Below, piece by piece: positions 1-12,129 of a DNA stretch of 64,000 bases. A program made the translations under genes and the position numbers. The notes under the pieces are model-generated. The model was not told the DNA's origin, did not search any database, and saw only the letters and a program-made list of their open reading frames with translations. Within the stretch, counting starts at the first letter, position 1. The number at the start of each line of letters is the position of its first letter. The stretch spans positions 24,218,305-24,282,304 of the forward strand of contig CM056391.1 of NCBI GenBank assembly GCA_029718625.1. The letters run 5' to 3'. Origin of the DNA: Synaphobranchus kaupii. Its lineage: Eukaryota; Chordata; Actinopteri; Anguilliformes; Synaphobranchidae.

Positions 1-2094
1 AAAATATATTATTATAATTATTGTTCATTTATTTATTAGTAAAAAGGATACAGTAAAAGATGCAGGCCCCTTTGAGCCAGGCCTGGATCATACCTTTCTC
101 TCTCACTGTGTGGTCACTCGAGAGATTTGCTTACCTGCTTCTTCAGTGGAGACAAAATCCAGACCTCCACCTGAGACATAAAAATATTATCTTCACTTTA
201 CTTGAAGAGGGCCGGCCTCAACAGGACTATGGGTAGTGTAGAAAGCCCAAAGGGGCTGCACATTTCACATATAGATGACATTAAAACTCCACATGGCTAA
301 TTTAGATAGCCAAGCTGGAATTGTAATGGCTGTTCTTGCTTTATGGGGCTGTTTCTCTGCCTCTGACAGGAGGTCTGCACAGGAGTGATTTATATCCCAG
401 GCAATGCCCTCGTTCCCTGTTTAAAAGTCCTTGCTCCATGACTATTACCAGCATGTGCTTTACAGAGCTTCACTCACGAGGTCATTAAATTAATAATAGA
501 GGCCGCCATTATCATAGGTACCCAAGTGTAATGCACAAGTTTCCTTTATGAAGAGCACAATGCACACAAGAAATAACATAGCTCCCTCGTGATATAATAA
601 TATGTGGATGACTGTTTCGCTTTGTCTGCAGAGTGCACTCGGCGGATATCTCCACTTTTCAGATGGATCTGAAGGACGCAAACAGTCTACAATGGGCAAG
701 AATCCAGGAGAAATGCCTGCTTGATGTGCTGTTTGACATTGCAGTACATTGGCAGCACGTTTAATAGATAAACACAGATGGCGGGTGTGACAGTCCGTAG
801 CAGCTGAGCTGGGAAATGCCAGTGTGGCAGCTCCTCGAGTTTTCTCTGCTATATATAATTTCGATACAGGCATCAACAAGCAAATATTGTACAGCTGAAT
901 GTTTTGATACAGTGAGGAAAATGCTCTTTTTCAGGGATAGTTAAGTCAACAATTAGGCTACTTAGTCTCTTTGCATACTGTAGAGATGTGGGAGGATGGA
1001 ACGGAAGATGTAATAGATATACTTACTGACAGAAATAGCCCATTTCGCAGGCTAGATTGCTGGTAATTGTCTGATAATGGAGCATTGTTACATGGGCAGT
1101 AGGAAGCCTGCCACTGCTCCTTGAAACAACTGTTAAACTGATTCTATGTGTGACTACAGCTCAGTGATGTGTGCAATGCATCAGAATAAAGGCTTCCTGT
1201 GTCCCAAATACAAACACAGGGAAGTAAATGTAAAGCCCTTTTATACCACCTAAAGGCAATAGACCATGTTACAGCGCCAAACAATGACCACTCCCAACCC
1301 CAAAATAAAAAATAAAAAAACATTTTACAAACAAAATAAAAGGAATTCAAAATGGCAGCTATTGGGAAAGGTCACTTCATCCCCTCCATTTCATCTAGGT
1401 GAGGATACCTTCATTAGCAACTTCACATGATAAACACTAAAAACTCAATTCTTATTGACCCTGTAATTTCTGCTATTCAATATGGGGCAGGTAAAATCAG
1501 AATCTCACAGCAGGTGAAAGATGCCTGAGCAGCATCCGCTATCTGCCTTATCTGGCTGTGAGCGCTTTTGCGGTAATTGCAGCCATGATTGGTCCTCGGG
1601 TGGAGAAGAGAGCTGGGAATCGAATCAATAAGCCAGGACAAATTATTCTAATTTTGTTTGCTGTACCTCATTAGCTGCCACGCATCTAATTAAAAAGAAA
1701 CCCTCAACCCAGATGTCCTCTGTGCCTGCAGTCAGTCAGCTGTGGGGTACTCTTTCTCTCTGGTAGTAAAGCTGTGACATCTCTCTCTCTCTCTGCTCCA
1801 TGTTTCTGTGCTGAGAAAAGCGCTTAGCACACTGGTGACAATACCATGCTGAGCACACGCCCACACAATATAGTATTAATTGGCCAAATACAGTCTTTTT
1901 TGCTATTATTGTTTAGAGATCTATTTCTCAACACTCTTTCAATCTGGCAGTTTACAGATATTGCTCAGTGGCAAAGCATCTGATCAGTTAGCACCCTCGC
2001 ATGTTTTAACTTTTTTCAACTGTGAAATGGACTTTCTATGTAATTACAGTTGTAAATATAAGCGTGTGAAATACAGTAGTTTGTGGTCAGGGCA
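1..2094. other. no gene seen
   Basis: Unique-looking non-coding DNA. No exon, repeat family or RNA gene was recognised. A stretch at about 1530-1740 with homeodomain-like TAATTA/TAATTAAA words and a GATA word could be a conserved enhancer; this is unproven. Confidence 0.5.
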
Positions 2095-2765
2095 TGATCA
2101 CCCAAGATGCGACTCAGTCATTCATTCAAGCCCATGTACCTTCTCGTCTGGACTATTGCAACGGCTTGCTGGACTATTACAATGTCTTGCCATCATGCCA
2201 TTGCAACTGGTCCAGAATGCTGCTGTCCGATAGCTCTTCACCAGTTTTGTAGGTTCAGAAAGTAAAATTCTCTCCAGTATTTTGTTCCAATCACCTGGAT
2301 TTTGGTAAATGGCAAGATTCTTCAGCCAGGAGGTAGAACTAATTAGTGAAGTCAGCAGGTTGAGTTAATGGGTGGAAACACATAGCAGGACATTTACTTT
2401 CTGACCCCTGGATTTTACACCTCTGGTCTCCATCCTAACTAAACTCACTTATGCCATGGCACTTTTGACCCCAATTTACCGGCTTCCGCTGGCTGACCAC
2501 ATTCAATTCACATCACTTACCCTGGAATACAAAGCATATTATCACATCTGAGAAGCACATCCACTGTCTGACCAAGATTCTGAGTGGAGCGGGAGGTTGC
2601 ACGCTGCAGAGCCAGTGATTAAAGCATAAATCCGTGAGGAACTTCTTCTCAGCCCTGGCCCTTCTCTGCCCTTGGTGGAATGACCCTCCCCAATTAATGA
2701 GGAAGGCACTGGTTGTTTTCTGTCTGAAAACCCACTTTTTCAGACAACACCATTAATACTTCTAT
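2095..2765 (+). pseudogene. L2-like LINE relic (reverse transcriptase C-terminal part)
   Basis: Plus-strand frames give SRLDYCNGLLDYYNVLPS near 2140-2200, LQLVQNAAVR at 2200-2230 and, after non-coding damage, PIYRLPLADHIQF and LTLEYKAYY at 2470-2540. The end, 2665-2760, reads WWNDPP, then VFCLKTHFF, matching the terminal part of L2/CR1-type ORF2 (compare [21 protein letters not shown] and LWNALP in the intact copy at 52.6-55.5 kb). Many stops and shifts make it a dead, old fragment. Confidence 0.75.
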
Positions 2766-4478
2766 TTAAAAACAAACAAGCAAGCAACCCTTCTATCCCT
2801 TTATTTTGCAAGTCTAGAGGCATGGACCTTGACAGTGGCACCTACGTATATGACTGTAACATTGTCTATCTCTAGCTCTAGTGGTGTTTGCTTACCATTC
2901 TAAAGGCACTTTGGCTAAAAGAATCGGCCAAATGATAAAATTGCCTGAGGTTCTTCTTCTTCTTTTTCTTGTGATTAATATTATTATTAGTAGTAGTAGT
3001 AGTAGTGGTAGTAGTAGTAGTTTTGTGATTATTATCAATAATGATAATAAACACCATTATTAGAGAAGTCCTTATAATTGCCGGCCTGATCCCCCAAATA
3101 CTTAGAAGCAATGAGCAATGTCTGTGCATTATGGTTTTTCAGTAATACGGTCTGCTATATGGAAAGAGAGCTATTGATCACCAATTATTTGTCCAGTATA
3201 CTGAGCAGCTATTCCTGTGATTTAATCAAGGAATCGGGTAAAACACTACAGGGACTGAGATAATGGCTGTAATGCTGAACAAATGTGTTCCCTACAATAG
3301 CAACCAGGGACATTTAGGCTTTTTAAAGAAACATATCTCTTCAGATCCCATATTCACTCTGTACTTATTGGGTAATGTTGCTAAGGTGCAAACTGACAAA
3401 GCCAAGTTAAGAAAATACATGAAAGTGGGAGACAAAAAGTAAGTGAATTTAAAAATAAGGTAATTCAGGGTAGTTCTGTATTCATAAATCTCCTCAGGTA
3501 TCCAATTGGTCAATGTAGTTGGATCCAATTGGATTAATTTCAGCACTCATACATGAAAATATACCAGCACTAACATAATATTTCAGCATTTTTAGTTGCA
3601 TTTCCACTTGAATTTAGAATTTATAGTTGAATTTGATTCAGTGACTGCGTGCAAAAACACACTTCTTCTTGCAGAGTCTGAATTATCTGTCCCATCAAAA
3701 ATGAAATAAAACATCACCATAACGGTGAAGACAGAGCCAAGCTCTCAGAGGCTCAGATGTTATCTGTCACTGGTGTGTGTGTTTTGCTCATAGGCGGCAT
3801 TTGCCATTTGGAGGCCCGTTTCAAAAACCAATTGGAGGCCCCAATTGTATAACAGTTAACTTAAACTTAACTTACTTGTTAAACAAACTAAAATTAAAAG
3901 TATTGCTAGGTTCCTCCTCAGTTATGAATTATTTACTTTTAACGTGAGATCCATTAGCTGGTGCCCCGTTATTGGAGGAACCCCCCCCCCCCCCCCCCTT
4001 CGATCCACCTCTGAGGTAGATACAATAACTCAGATGGGAAAAGCTATACCCAACACCATTACAGCTTGTTAGCAGAATGAAAATGGACTTGGAGGGATTA
4101 TATATTTGTAAAGTGCAATTTTACTGTTCTAACTATCACATTGTATCTTTTCTCATTACTCCGGACTTTCATTCAAATTCCACTGCTGCACACTGTGGGA
4201 GTCATAAAAACAACGGGTCATTAACGGCAGCTGGAAAGCCAATACAACGGGACAGAGGTTGTAAACAGCAACTGGAAGGACAATTAACAAGACTGCAGTC
4301 ATCTGGACATAGAGCATCAAAGCCGTCTGGTGGATGCTGCCTAAAGCTTGGAACTATCTCGCGACCCTATTCATTGGGAGTAGAATGACCTTTAAAACTA
4401 GCCAGACTTTTGGAATGCCAGACCATGGACATATAAGGTGGTGAGGAAAAGGACAGGGCAAGACTGGACACAAAAGCC
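2766..4478. other. no gene seen; simple repeats
   Basis: Contains a TTC/TAG trinucleotide region (about 2950-3021) that creates spurious poly-Ser and poly-Thr frames on the two strands, an 18-C tract at 3981-3998, and otherwise unremarkable sequence. Confidence 0.6.
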
Positions 4479-6035
4479 CCTTTCACACATGCATCTTAAA
4501 CCGTAAATTTTCTGGAAATCCGCGTTGGGCTCATGTGTGAAAACCAGAGTCGATTTTCCGTGTAAAGGCTGCTACAAAGTGTTTAAAACAGGGAGCAGAC
4601 ACGTACACGGACGGACAGTCCTGCGGATTGTCTGCAGACTTTTGGCTTTCATAGTCGAGCGTACGAGGAAACACTGGGTGCCCTGGGGGGAGGATATGTA
4701 GACTACATTTCCCATCATTTTTGCACGCAAATTGCAAACAACAATGGCGTCCTTCATGGAAAAAGATGTTGGTATGCCGAAGGTACACATGTAGGTGAAA
4801 CGACAGGTCTATGTGGACAGGTCTGCGCAGACTCAAAAAACGACTGCTGCGCGGACTGCCTAGGTGGACGTATACTGTACGCATACTTTTTGGCGACTAT
4901 GAATTGGCCTTTAGACGCTCCGGCAAATATCTGAATCAGGACCTAAGATAATAATAAGATTTCTCAAATTCTTCTGGAATGGCTCTTGAATGAAAGCAGA
5001 AACATTCCAAAGTGTACAAAAGGCTACAAAGTTCTTACGTAAGACCTTTTGTTTCTGGCATAATATCTTTCATAAATACTTTAATCAGCCCTCTCAACAA
5101 TTCTTGCACGCATAGGCCATGACATGCACATAGAATAGGCTATGGAGCTGCATTGTGTGATTTTATGAGGAAAATTTGAATGGCCTATTTTTTTTAGGAT
5201 TGGAATAAACAGTGCCGCTGTACTTGCTTGTATGAACATTACAAAATTGTCACAAATTGCTTATCTGCTGCTACTTCTCTATGGTAAACATCTGTGTCAG
5301 GCTCTTTCAGTTTTAAGTTTTGCTTCGTACTCAAATGTAGCTGGCTAGCGCCACATGGTCTATCAATGGCAGATATAGCTAGCTGTTTAACTTGGCAACA
5401 GACATATTTTTGTTGCATTTTACCAAAAACAACTCCACCTATAGGCTAAGTATCGATTTTTAGCTGAGAAACCATGCTTCTGTTGTTAACGTAAGCTATT
5501 TACACTAACTGAGCTACACTGGCTAACAATGTTACCATAAGTTATGTTAAAACTGTGTTGTGTTGGTAGATTTACATCTCTGCCAAAACTTTTATTTAGA
5601 GAAATATCTGGCTATTCTAAAGGCAAACTAACGTAACATAATGAATTGTCCAGCATTGCTTCTGGTAGGGATCCTTATATTTTCATTGCATTTTACCGAA
5701 AATAACTCCGCATATAGATTTTTACCTGATAAATCATGGTTCTTAACATTCTATTTGTGGTCGTAACTGAGTTATATTGCCTAAAGATATGTAAGTTACT
5801 GTAAGATATGTAAGATATGTAAGTTAAGTTATCTTAAAACACTAGAGGATTTATATCTCTGCCAATAACTATTATTCAGCGAAATATTTGCCAATTTTAA
5901 AGATGAACTAACATAACCTAATCTATCCGGAATGGTGATGTCATGTGTGAACAGACTTGACACTGGAAAAACCACTACCTAACCCAAATAATTGAACCCG
6001 GCAATGTTACTGGTTCCATGTGTGAAATGGGCTAT
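4479..6035. mobile_element. DNA transposon-like element with TTTCACACATG inverted ends
   Basis: The left end AAGCCCCTTTCACACATGCA and the right end, reading inward on the minus strand, ATAGCCCATTTCACACATGG, are inverted repeats of about 20 bp. The interior contains two diverged direct copies of about 275 bp (5405-5665 and 5680-5940), both starting near GCATTTTACC(A/G)AAAA and ending near ACTAAC(G/A)TAAC. A GC-richer block at 4550-4900 may be a separate nested element. No transposase is recognised and no target duplication is clear. Superfamily is unassigned. Confidence 0.6.
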
Positions 6036-7366
6036 AGGCAGCGCCACAGCACCTCCACATGGCATCCCTGAGTCAGGTTACCTCAAGACAGGACCCTGGA
6101 GGAGCCATAACCATGGCCCAGGCACATAATATGGACTATAACATGCATACAAAAGTAACAAGTTTTAAGCATCTGAATTTCTTGCACGTTAAAAACAGGT
6201 CCCCAGGCCTCTGACACCAGAGCCCTAGGGAGAGCCAGTGAGTGGGCCAGGGCTCCGCTCAGCACCAAGGTGTATATGTACCATGTAAACACTGGGTTTT
6301 CATAATCATCATAATTCTGCAAGTTCAAAGAGCATGAAATATATTTATATTTTTATTTCAGCAACTAAATATCAACTTTTCACACTCATTTTCACTTCCA
6401 AATAAGAGGTTTAAATAAACTGGATAAACTAAATTTGCCCAATTGCACTCCATTGTAAAGCAGCGCAAAGTAGTTCTTTAGTTGACCAGAGCTCGAAAAA
6501 GAAAGATGTTACAAAGTTATTATTATAACTGTTCAGCATGGTGGAATTAGTACGTAAAAATAGGTCCAAGTCGGAAAAAAAACAAAACCTTGAATTCCCC
6601 TTTAATTACATAAGGTCCCTTACGTATTTATAGCTATGCATTTAGAAAACCAGACATTTACATTATTAGCTATAGTTAATTAGGAAATGTTGCACGGCTT
6701 GGGCTTTACTGACAACCCAGAATCCACGCTGTTAAACACGTTAGTGCCAACCTTGGCCAGAAGCCCTGCTGGTGTGAGGTTAATATAGAAATTCAATTGG
6801 ACCATTGAAAATTGAAAGAAAAGGGAAAAAACATCATTAAGCAGAAGCATTTTTGTATTTCATTGATTCATTTTATAAGTGTCATTTCTCTTCAGTTGAC
6901 ACTTGCTTCCGGGGAGGGGAGCGAGCCAGACTGTGTCACCATGGGGTCTTTGGGGAGGAATTTTTGGACATTGCCTCGTTCATCAAGTTAAAGCATCAAT
7001 CACTCCATCATTCTAGAGGGCTTACAAAATCTTTCTGAGAGTATACTGGAAAATGGAACAGAAAGGAGAGGACTTCCCTGTCAGGCATCCCTGTCTGAGC
7101 AAGTTTGAGAAATTGGATACTAATTCCAGACAATGTTTCATTGAGATAGACACTGAGAGAAGCTTCCCACAGTAAACCAGCAAAAGAACGTAATTTACTC
7201 CAGAGGTGTAGTTCTTCTCCCTATGCCACCTGTTCATACTATGTGATGTACATGTCTTTGCACCATTTGTTTCTGTATACATTCAAATACAAAACTTGTA
7301 TCAATGATGCCAGGTGTAGATTCTTCATTCAAGTCAATTCTATACAGGCCACCACTACTGTACATA
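6036..7366. other. no gene seen
   Basis: Non-coding sequence without recognised repeats or RNA genes. Confidence 0.5.
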
Positions 7367-7583
7367 CAGTGAGCACCATAATTCATTGGACTGTGACACA
7401 TGTACTAAAGGTTCTATAACTTCTAACCGGTCATCCAATATGGATGAAAATACCCTCAAATTAAGGCTGACTGTCTGCACTTCAACCTCATTGTCATTGT
7501 ATCTTTTCAAACTCAAAGTGCTAGAGTACAGAACCAAAATAACAAAGAATGTGTCACTGTCCAATGAAATATGGTTCTCACTG
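7367..7583. mobile_element. Tc1-type MITE, 217 bp, TA target site
   Basis: Begins CAGTGAGCACCATAATTCAT and ends with the inverse complement of CAGTGAGAACCATATTTCAT; the inverted repeats extend about 37 bp through GGAC(T/A)GTGACACAT. It is flanked by TA on both sides, as expected for Tc1/mariner insertions. The interior (CTTCAACCTCATTGTCATTG and neighbours) matches terminal regions of the longer Tc1 relics at 28.6 kb and 31.2 kb, so it is a deletion derivative of that family. Non-coding. Confidence 0.88.
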
Positions 7584-9952
7584 TAGATAGATTACTAGCA
7601 GGTTTGCTTGCTTCTTACTTGGTTTCAGGTCCAGAGCTCAGATAATCCAACCCTACAGTCATTAAATGGTATGCTTGCTTTGTTGTGAATTGAATTGAAA
7701 TGATTGCCGTGACGAAAGGAAACAGCTTATAATTAGCAGATGTTTTTTTCAGCATCCACTTGAGTATGCTTAGAAGAGGATTCAGACCATTGCCTCTTCT
7801 TGAGCATGGGGTTTATGAATGAGGTGCTGCAGAATATGGCATGTGAAAGAAACGGTACAATTAAGGTGGGAGAAGACTGTGAGGGGAGGGGGGTCAGGTG
7901 ACTTCTTTGCAATCCAGCTCACTTAATGTGTTCATTCTTGCACACTTGGGGCTGTTGCTATTTTGAGTGTACATGTACTTGTTCATTTGCATACTAGACA
8001 ATATTTCCTGCAACAGATGAATGGGTCTGAGTCATAACGCTCAGGGCCAAATGCCGCGCCATTGTCTTATGCATGCATAAAGGCCGAACCTGCATGTAAA
8101 AGTCCCTTTATTACGGAATATTGTATTTCAGTTATCTGTCCCATAATACTTACAGGCAAAAGTAAAACTAAAACAGGTTTTAATGTTTTCCTAAACAAAA
8201 TGAAAACCAGGAAAGGAAGACCATTTTCTTTATTCCTTTTATTTTATTATTTTATCTTAACCTTTCAAAAGCTCAGTGCTGCCAAAAAATTATTGTAGAT
8301 TCCATGTTCCTTGCCATTCATTTTCCCCTCCCCAAAAATACATGAAATATGTTAAAGAAAATTCCAGATGGGAGATACTACAGGCTGTAGACTGCATTCT
8401 TATGTATCTAGCTCACGGGCTTGTAACTGAGTGTTTCCAGCCCATCGCTTCGATAAAGCTTTGATTTGTCTTTTTTCAGTCTGGCTTCACAGTGCGTGCA
8501 GGATCCACTTGATCAGGGCCAAGACTACATTCCCACTAATGAGTTACCCTGACAAGATCTGGAACCTTCTTTGCCCCTGTGTACACAATCTAGCCATCCT
8601 TTATTTAGCTACAGAAAAATGAGCATTGCTCCACAAATTACCAACACCAAAAGTAGGTCAGAGCTAAGAGACACACGGGAGTTTTGACAGCTCTACAAAG
8701 ACAAGGTGAAACTCGGCTTTGATGGTTGCCCTTCTCATTCGGTAGGCCGTCATTGGCAAGAATGTCCACCCAATTACGACAAAGGAACCTTCTGCGTTGG
8801 TTACATGAGGTCCTGGTTTAATGTGGCATTTCCTAGCCTTGTGAAGACTGTCGGGGGTCACTTTTGAGAGGGCCTTCATTGGGAATGGGGCGGGCAATGA
8901 CATTTCATCTGCCCTTTCCCTGGTGTGATGGCTGACCGTCATTTCCAATCAGGGTAAAGACACATTCTCTGAAAGGTGTATATTACTGTATCATTTTTGG
9001 ATGCCACTGAAATCTGGTGCTACCATCTGAATTAATTTACTTTATTTGGTGTATTCATGTCAAGCTGGAAATTAATTTTGCGTGTCTAAGAACAAAAAGT
9101 CTTTCTAAACGGATCCCCAAGGCAAGAACTGTATTGGATAAATGCACTCAACTCTTGCTAGTCATTGGTTCCTTAGAGAACAATCCTATGTGACTTATTT
9201 TTCCGCACATAGTGTTTTGCAAAGCTCTTTAAATGCCTATCACTTCTAGAACCAATAAGTGCCATGACAATGGCAGAATTTTGGTACATTTAGATAATGC
9301 TATAGCATTACACTGACTTACTTGATTCTACCACACTATAACCATTACTGTTAAGCTTATCATACTATTGTTGCCATGACGCTTATGATGGTGCCATGAA
9401 GCTTATGATGGCAGCAATGTTGAGAGTGCAGTTATTCTATTCATGCAATTTTGTACAAACTAATGTCAAAGATGTTGAAAATTATTTGCATATATTTTTG
9501 GCATTTATTCAAATTATTACCTGAATTTTACCTGTTGGCAGGTAAAAAAAATGTATAAGAGGGAACTACTGGACATTTCCCCAGTGAAACTGATAAGACT
9601 GGATTTAACTTACCTGAAGATTTGTGATCACTCAAATGATGCTAACACTGGGATGGGTGCTGAGTCTTCTGAAGATAGTTTCATTATTTAGACTTGAATA
9701 TTCCCTATAAACATATGGTGAGGTTATAGATACGTTTCCATGACATAAAGTGATGATAAAACTTTTCATTAAGTTGCAGCTATACCTGTGTAGTTAGATT
9801 GTAACATGTTTGGTAACAAGAGGTTATTATGGAGTAAATACAACATAGGTAAGTTAGCTTACTTACATAATTACATGTGTGTATTTACATAATGATAACT
9901 AACATGTAAAAGGGCTGGCCTTGCTTCATATGTGTAATATGAAATGATTTAG
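7584..9952. other. no gene seen
   Basis: Non-coding sequence. Short duplicated words (TTATGATGG near 9380-9415) are the only structure noted. Confidence 0.5.
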
Positions 9953-11071
9953 TGTTAGGATCCTGTAATTCTGTCTGTTTATTTCTTTATTTGTTATTAT
10001 TTTCCTGATTTCTTTTCCCTCGCGATTGTCAGTCCGCGTTCCATGTTTTCTGAGATTCCACTCCCTGTCTTTGTCATTGCACTATTCGGGGGATTTTGGG
10101 AACATTCGGGTTTCCTCTGTATTTCGTATATCTCGTTTTCTTCCTTCTGGCTTTATTTATATTTGTATATAATACTAATGTACTAATCATACTAACTGTT
10201 AGATTAGATTTAATACTAACCTGCTAACAAACTAACATGTATATAATACTAACCAGCTAACCTACTAACATTAGGGTTCTAGAGTTCACTACTAACATTA
10301 CTAATTACTAATTCATCTTGAGTTTCTATCTGCAGCTGTCATTTCCCTCCTCGTTATCCTATCCCTGTATCGATCTGTGATTTTGCATTCTCTGCATGTG
10401 TCCACTTTCGTGTGTCTCCCCTCTGAGCTGTGCACTTGTTTACCTGCTAACTCCAGGCCGTTTGTTATCATTGTGTCTGTGTATTCCAGTCCGTGTCTTA
10501 CGTTTCCCCTGTCATTGTTTTATTGGTCCCTGTTAACCCTCACTGTTCTCACCTGTGAGCAATCTCCCCTCCCTGCTTCTACACACCTGATTCCCATTAT
10601 GTCTGTCTCCCTCTGTGTATATATACCTTGTCATTTCAGTGTTCTTCGCGAGTTCCTCATATGATATTTTGCTTCTGTGTTACCTTCTGGTTTTCCGAGT
10701 TTCTGCCCAAGCTGTTTTTCCTGTAGTATCTGTTTTCGAGTTTTTTTTGTTTCCCTCGTCCGTTACCTGTTGTTGTTTTATTTCTGTTGTTGTTTTCTTT
10801 TTGTTCCTCCTCTGCCTTACCAGTTTTGACCCCTGCCTGTGTTCTCGCGACCCTGGTTTTGGATCCTGATTTTGTACCTTTGCTGTGCCTTCCCGGTTTG
10901 ACCCCTGCCTGTTCCTTGACCACTCTTTGGACTGTGCTTTGTACCGTTGCCCTGTCTCCCCGGTTTTCGACCCAGCCTGTTTACCTCGGATTGCTGCCTT
11001 GCCCTTTATTAAACTTTGGTTTTTTTATACTCCTGCCTGCGTTTGGGTCCTTCCCCCACCGACACCTAACA
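9953..11071. mobile_element. Solo LTR with 5-bp target site duplication
   Basis: Starts TGTTAGGATCC and ends CACCTAACA, so the ends form a TGTTAGG/CCTAACA inverted pair bounded by TG...CA. It is flanked on both sides by TTTAG (9948-9952 and 11072-11076), a perfect 5-bp target duplication. The 1119 bp carry no retroviral genes; C/T-rich sequence and a TATTAAA near 11006 (possible poly(A) signal variant) suggest the transcribed strand is plus. A low-complexity ACTAAC-rich stretch (about 10160-10315) looks like an internal expansion. The family is probably Ty3/gypsy-type but cannot be named. Confidence 0.88.
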
Positions 11072-11273
11072 TTTAGCCTAGTATTTACTTGACAGGCATG
11101 CTCCAAACAGGGATATTCAGGGACACTATTAAGGAATCTGAAGTTGTCTACTTTCACTGGTGTGATAGTCATCAGAATTATTCTTAACTATCTTGGCAAT
11201 AATAATGGAACTCCATGATGGGTATATGATACCACTAATTACAAACTGCTTAAATAAAGGGAGAACATATTGT
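10912..11273 (+). repeat. 362-bp segment, source copy of a local duplication
   Basis: This segment, the last 160 bp of the solo LTR plus the target duplication and about 200 bp of flanking DNA, recurs essentially unchanged at 11768-12129 (offset 856 bp). Because the copy includes flank beyond the LTR, it arose by DNA copying, not by retrotransposition. Confidence 0.9.
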
Positions 11274-11767
11274 ACATTCAGACAGAGATGAGTTGTCAGA
11301 TTTTTTATTTTTTTATTTTATTTAGCGAATACTTTTTTTTTTCTTGTACCACAAAATCACTGGCTGGTCAAATGAACCAATGGGTATTGACATTGTCCAA
11401 AATTTAGGGGGCAAAGTTGGATATATCAGCCTGGTCATTTCTTTTACATTCATACGTATTTTTCAATATGAGAACACTGTTTTAATGATGCTTTAAAGCT
11501 TAATGGAAGGGAAATGATTTGGCTTGCTATCTAATGTTATGGTCCAGTAGGAAGTTCAGACTGTGAATATATTACACAATGGCACGATGGAACAGAGGGA
11601 TATTATAAAGGATGAGCTATAGCACTGACCTTCACTAATAGTGTTTGAAGTATTTTGCACATAATTTATGTTGTGTTGGCAAAAAGAGGATCATTATTGT
11701 CACGTCCCGTGCCTGTATGTCTTAGGCTGTCCCTGGTTTTTCCGTTTCTATGTGTTTTCAGTATTTA

Positions 11768-12129
11768 TTCCTTGACCACTCTTTGGACTGTGCTTTGTAC
11801 CGTTGCCCTGTCTCCCCGGTTTTCGACCCAGCCTGTTTACCTCGGATTGCTGCCTTGCCCTTTATTAAACTTTGGTTTTTTTATACTCCTGCCTGCGTTT
11901 GGGTCCTTCCCCCACCGACACCTAACATTTAGCCTAGTATTTACTTGACAGGCATGCTCCAAACAGGGATATTCAGGGACACTATTAAGGAATCTGAAGT
12001 TGTCTACTTTCACTGGTGTGATAGTCATCAGAATTATTCTTAACTATCTTGGCAATAATAATGGAACTCCATGATGGGTATATGATACCACTAATTACAA
12101 ACTGCTTAAATAAAGGGAGAACATATTGT
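11768..12129 (+). repeat. 362-bp filler copy inside the Ty3/gypsy element
   Basis: Near-perfect copy of 10912-11273. It starts where the gypsy 5' LTR breaks off (shared word TATTTATTCCTTG junction) and ends where gypsy internal gag sequence resumes (TCCTGTTATCTC). It replaces the rest of the 5' LTR and the gag 5' part. Confidence 0.9.

Noticed and set aside
490..879. 129-codon minus-strand frame
   Set aside because: No domain, splice context or similarity I recognise; length is within chance expectation.
2878..3129. Frames with poly-Thr or poly-Ser runs
   Set aside because: Translation of a trinucleotide microsatellite.
3981..3998. Long C tract and other G/C/A homopolymers as functional signals
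   Set aside because: Common simple-sequence tracts; lengths are unreliable and nothing ties them to a function.
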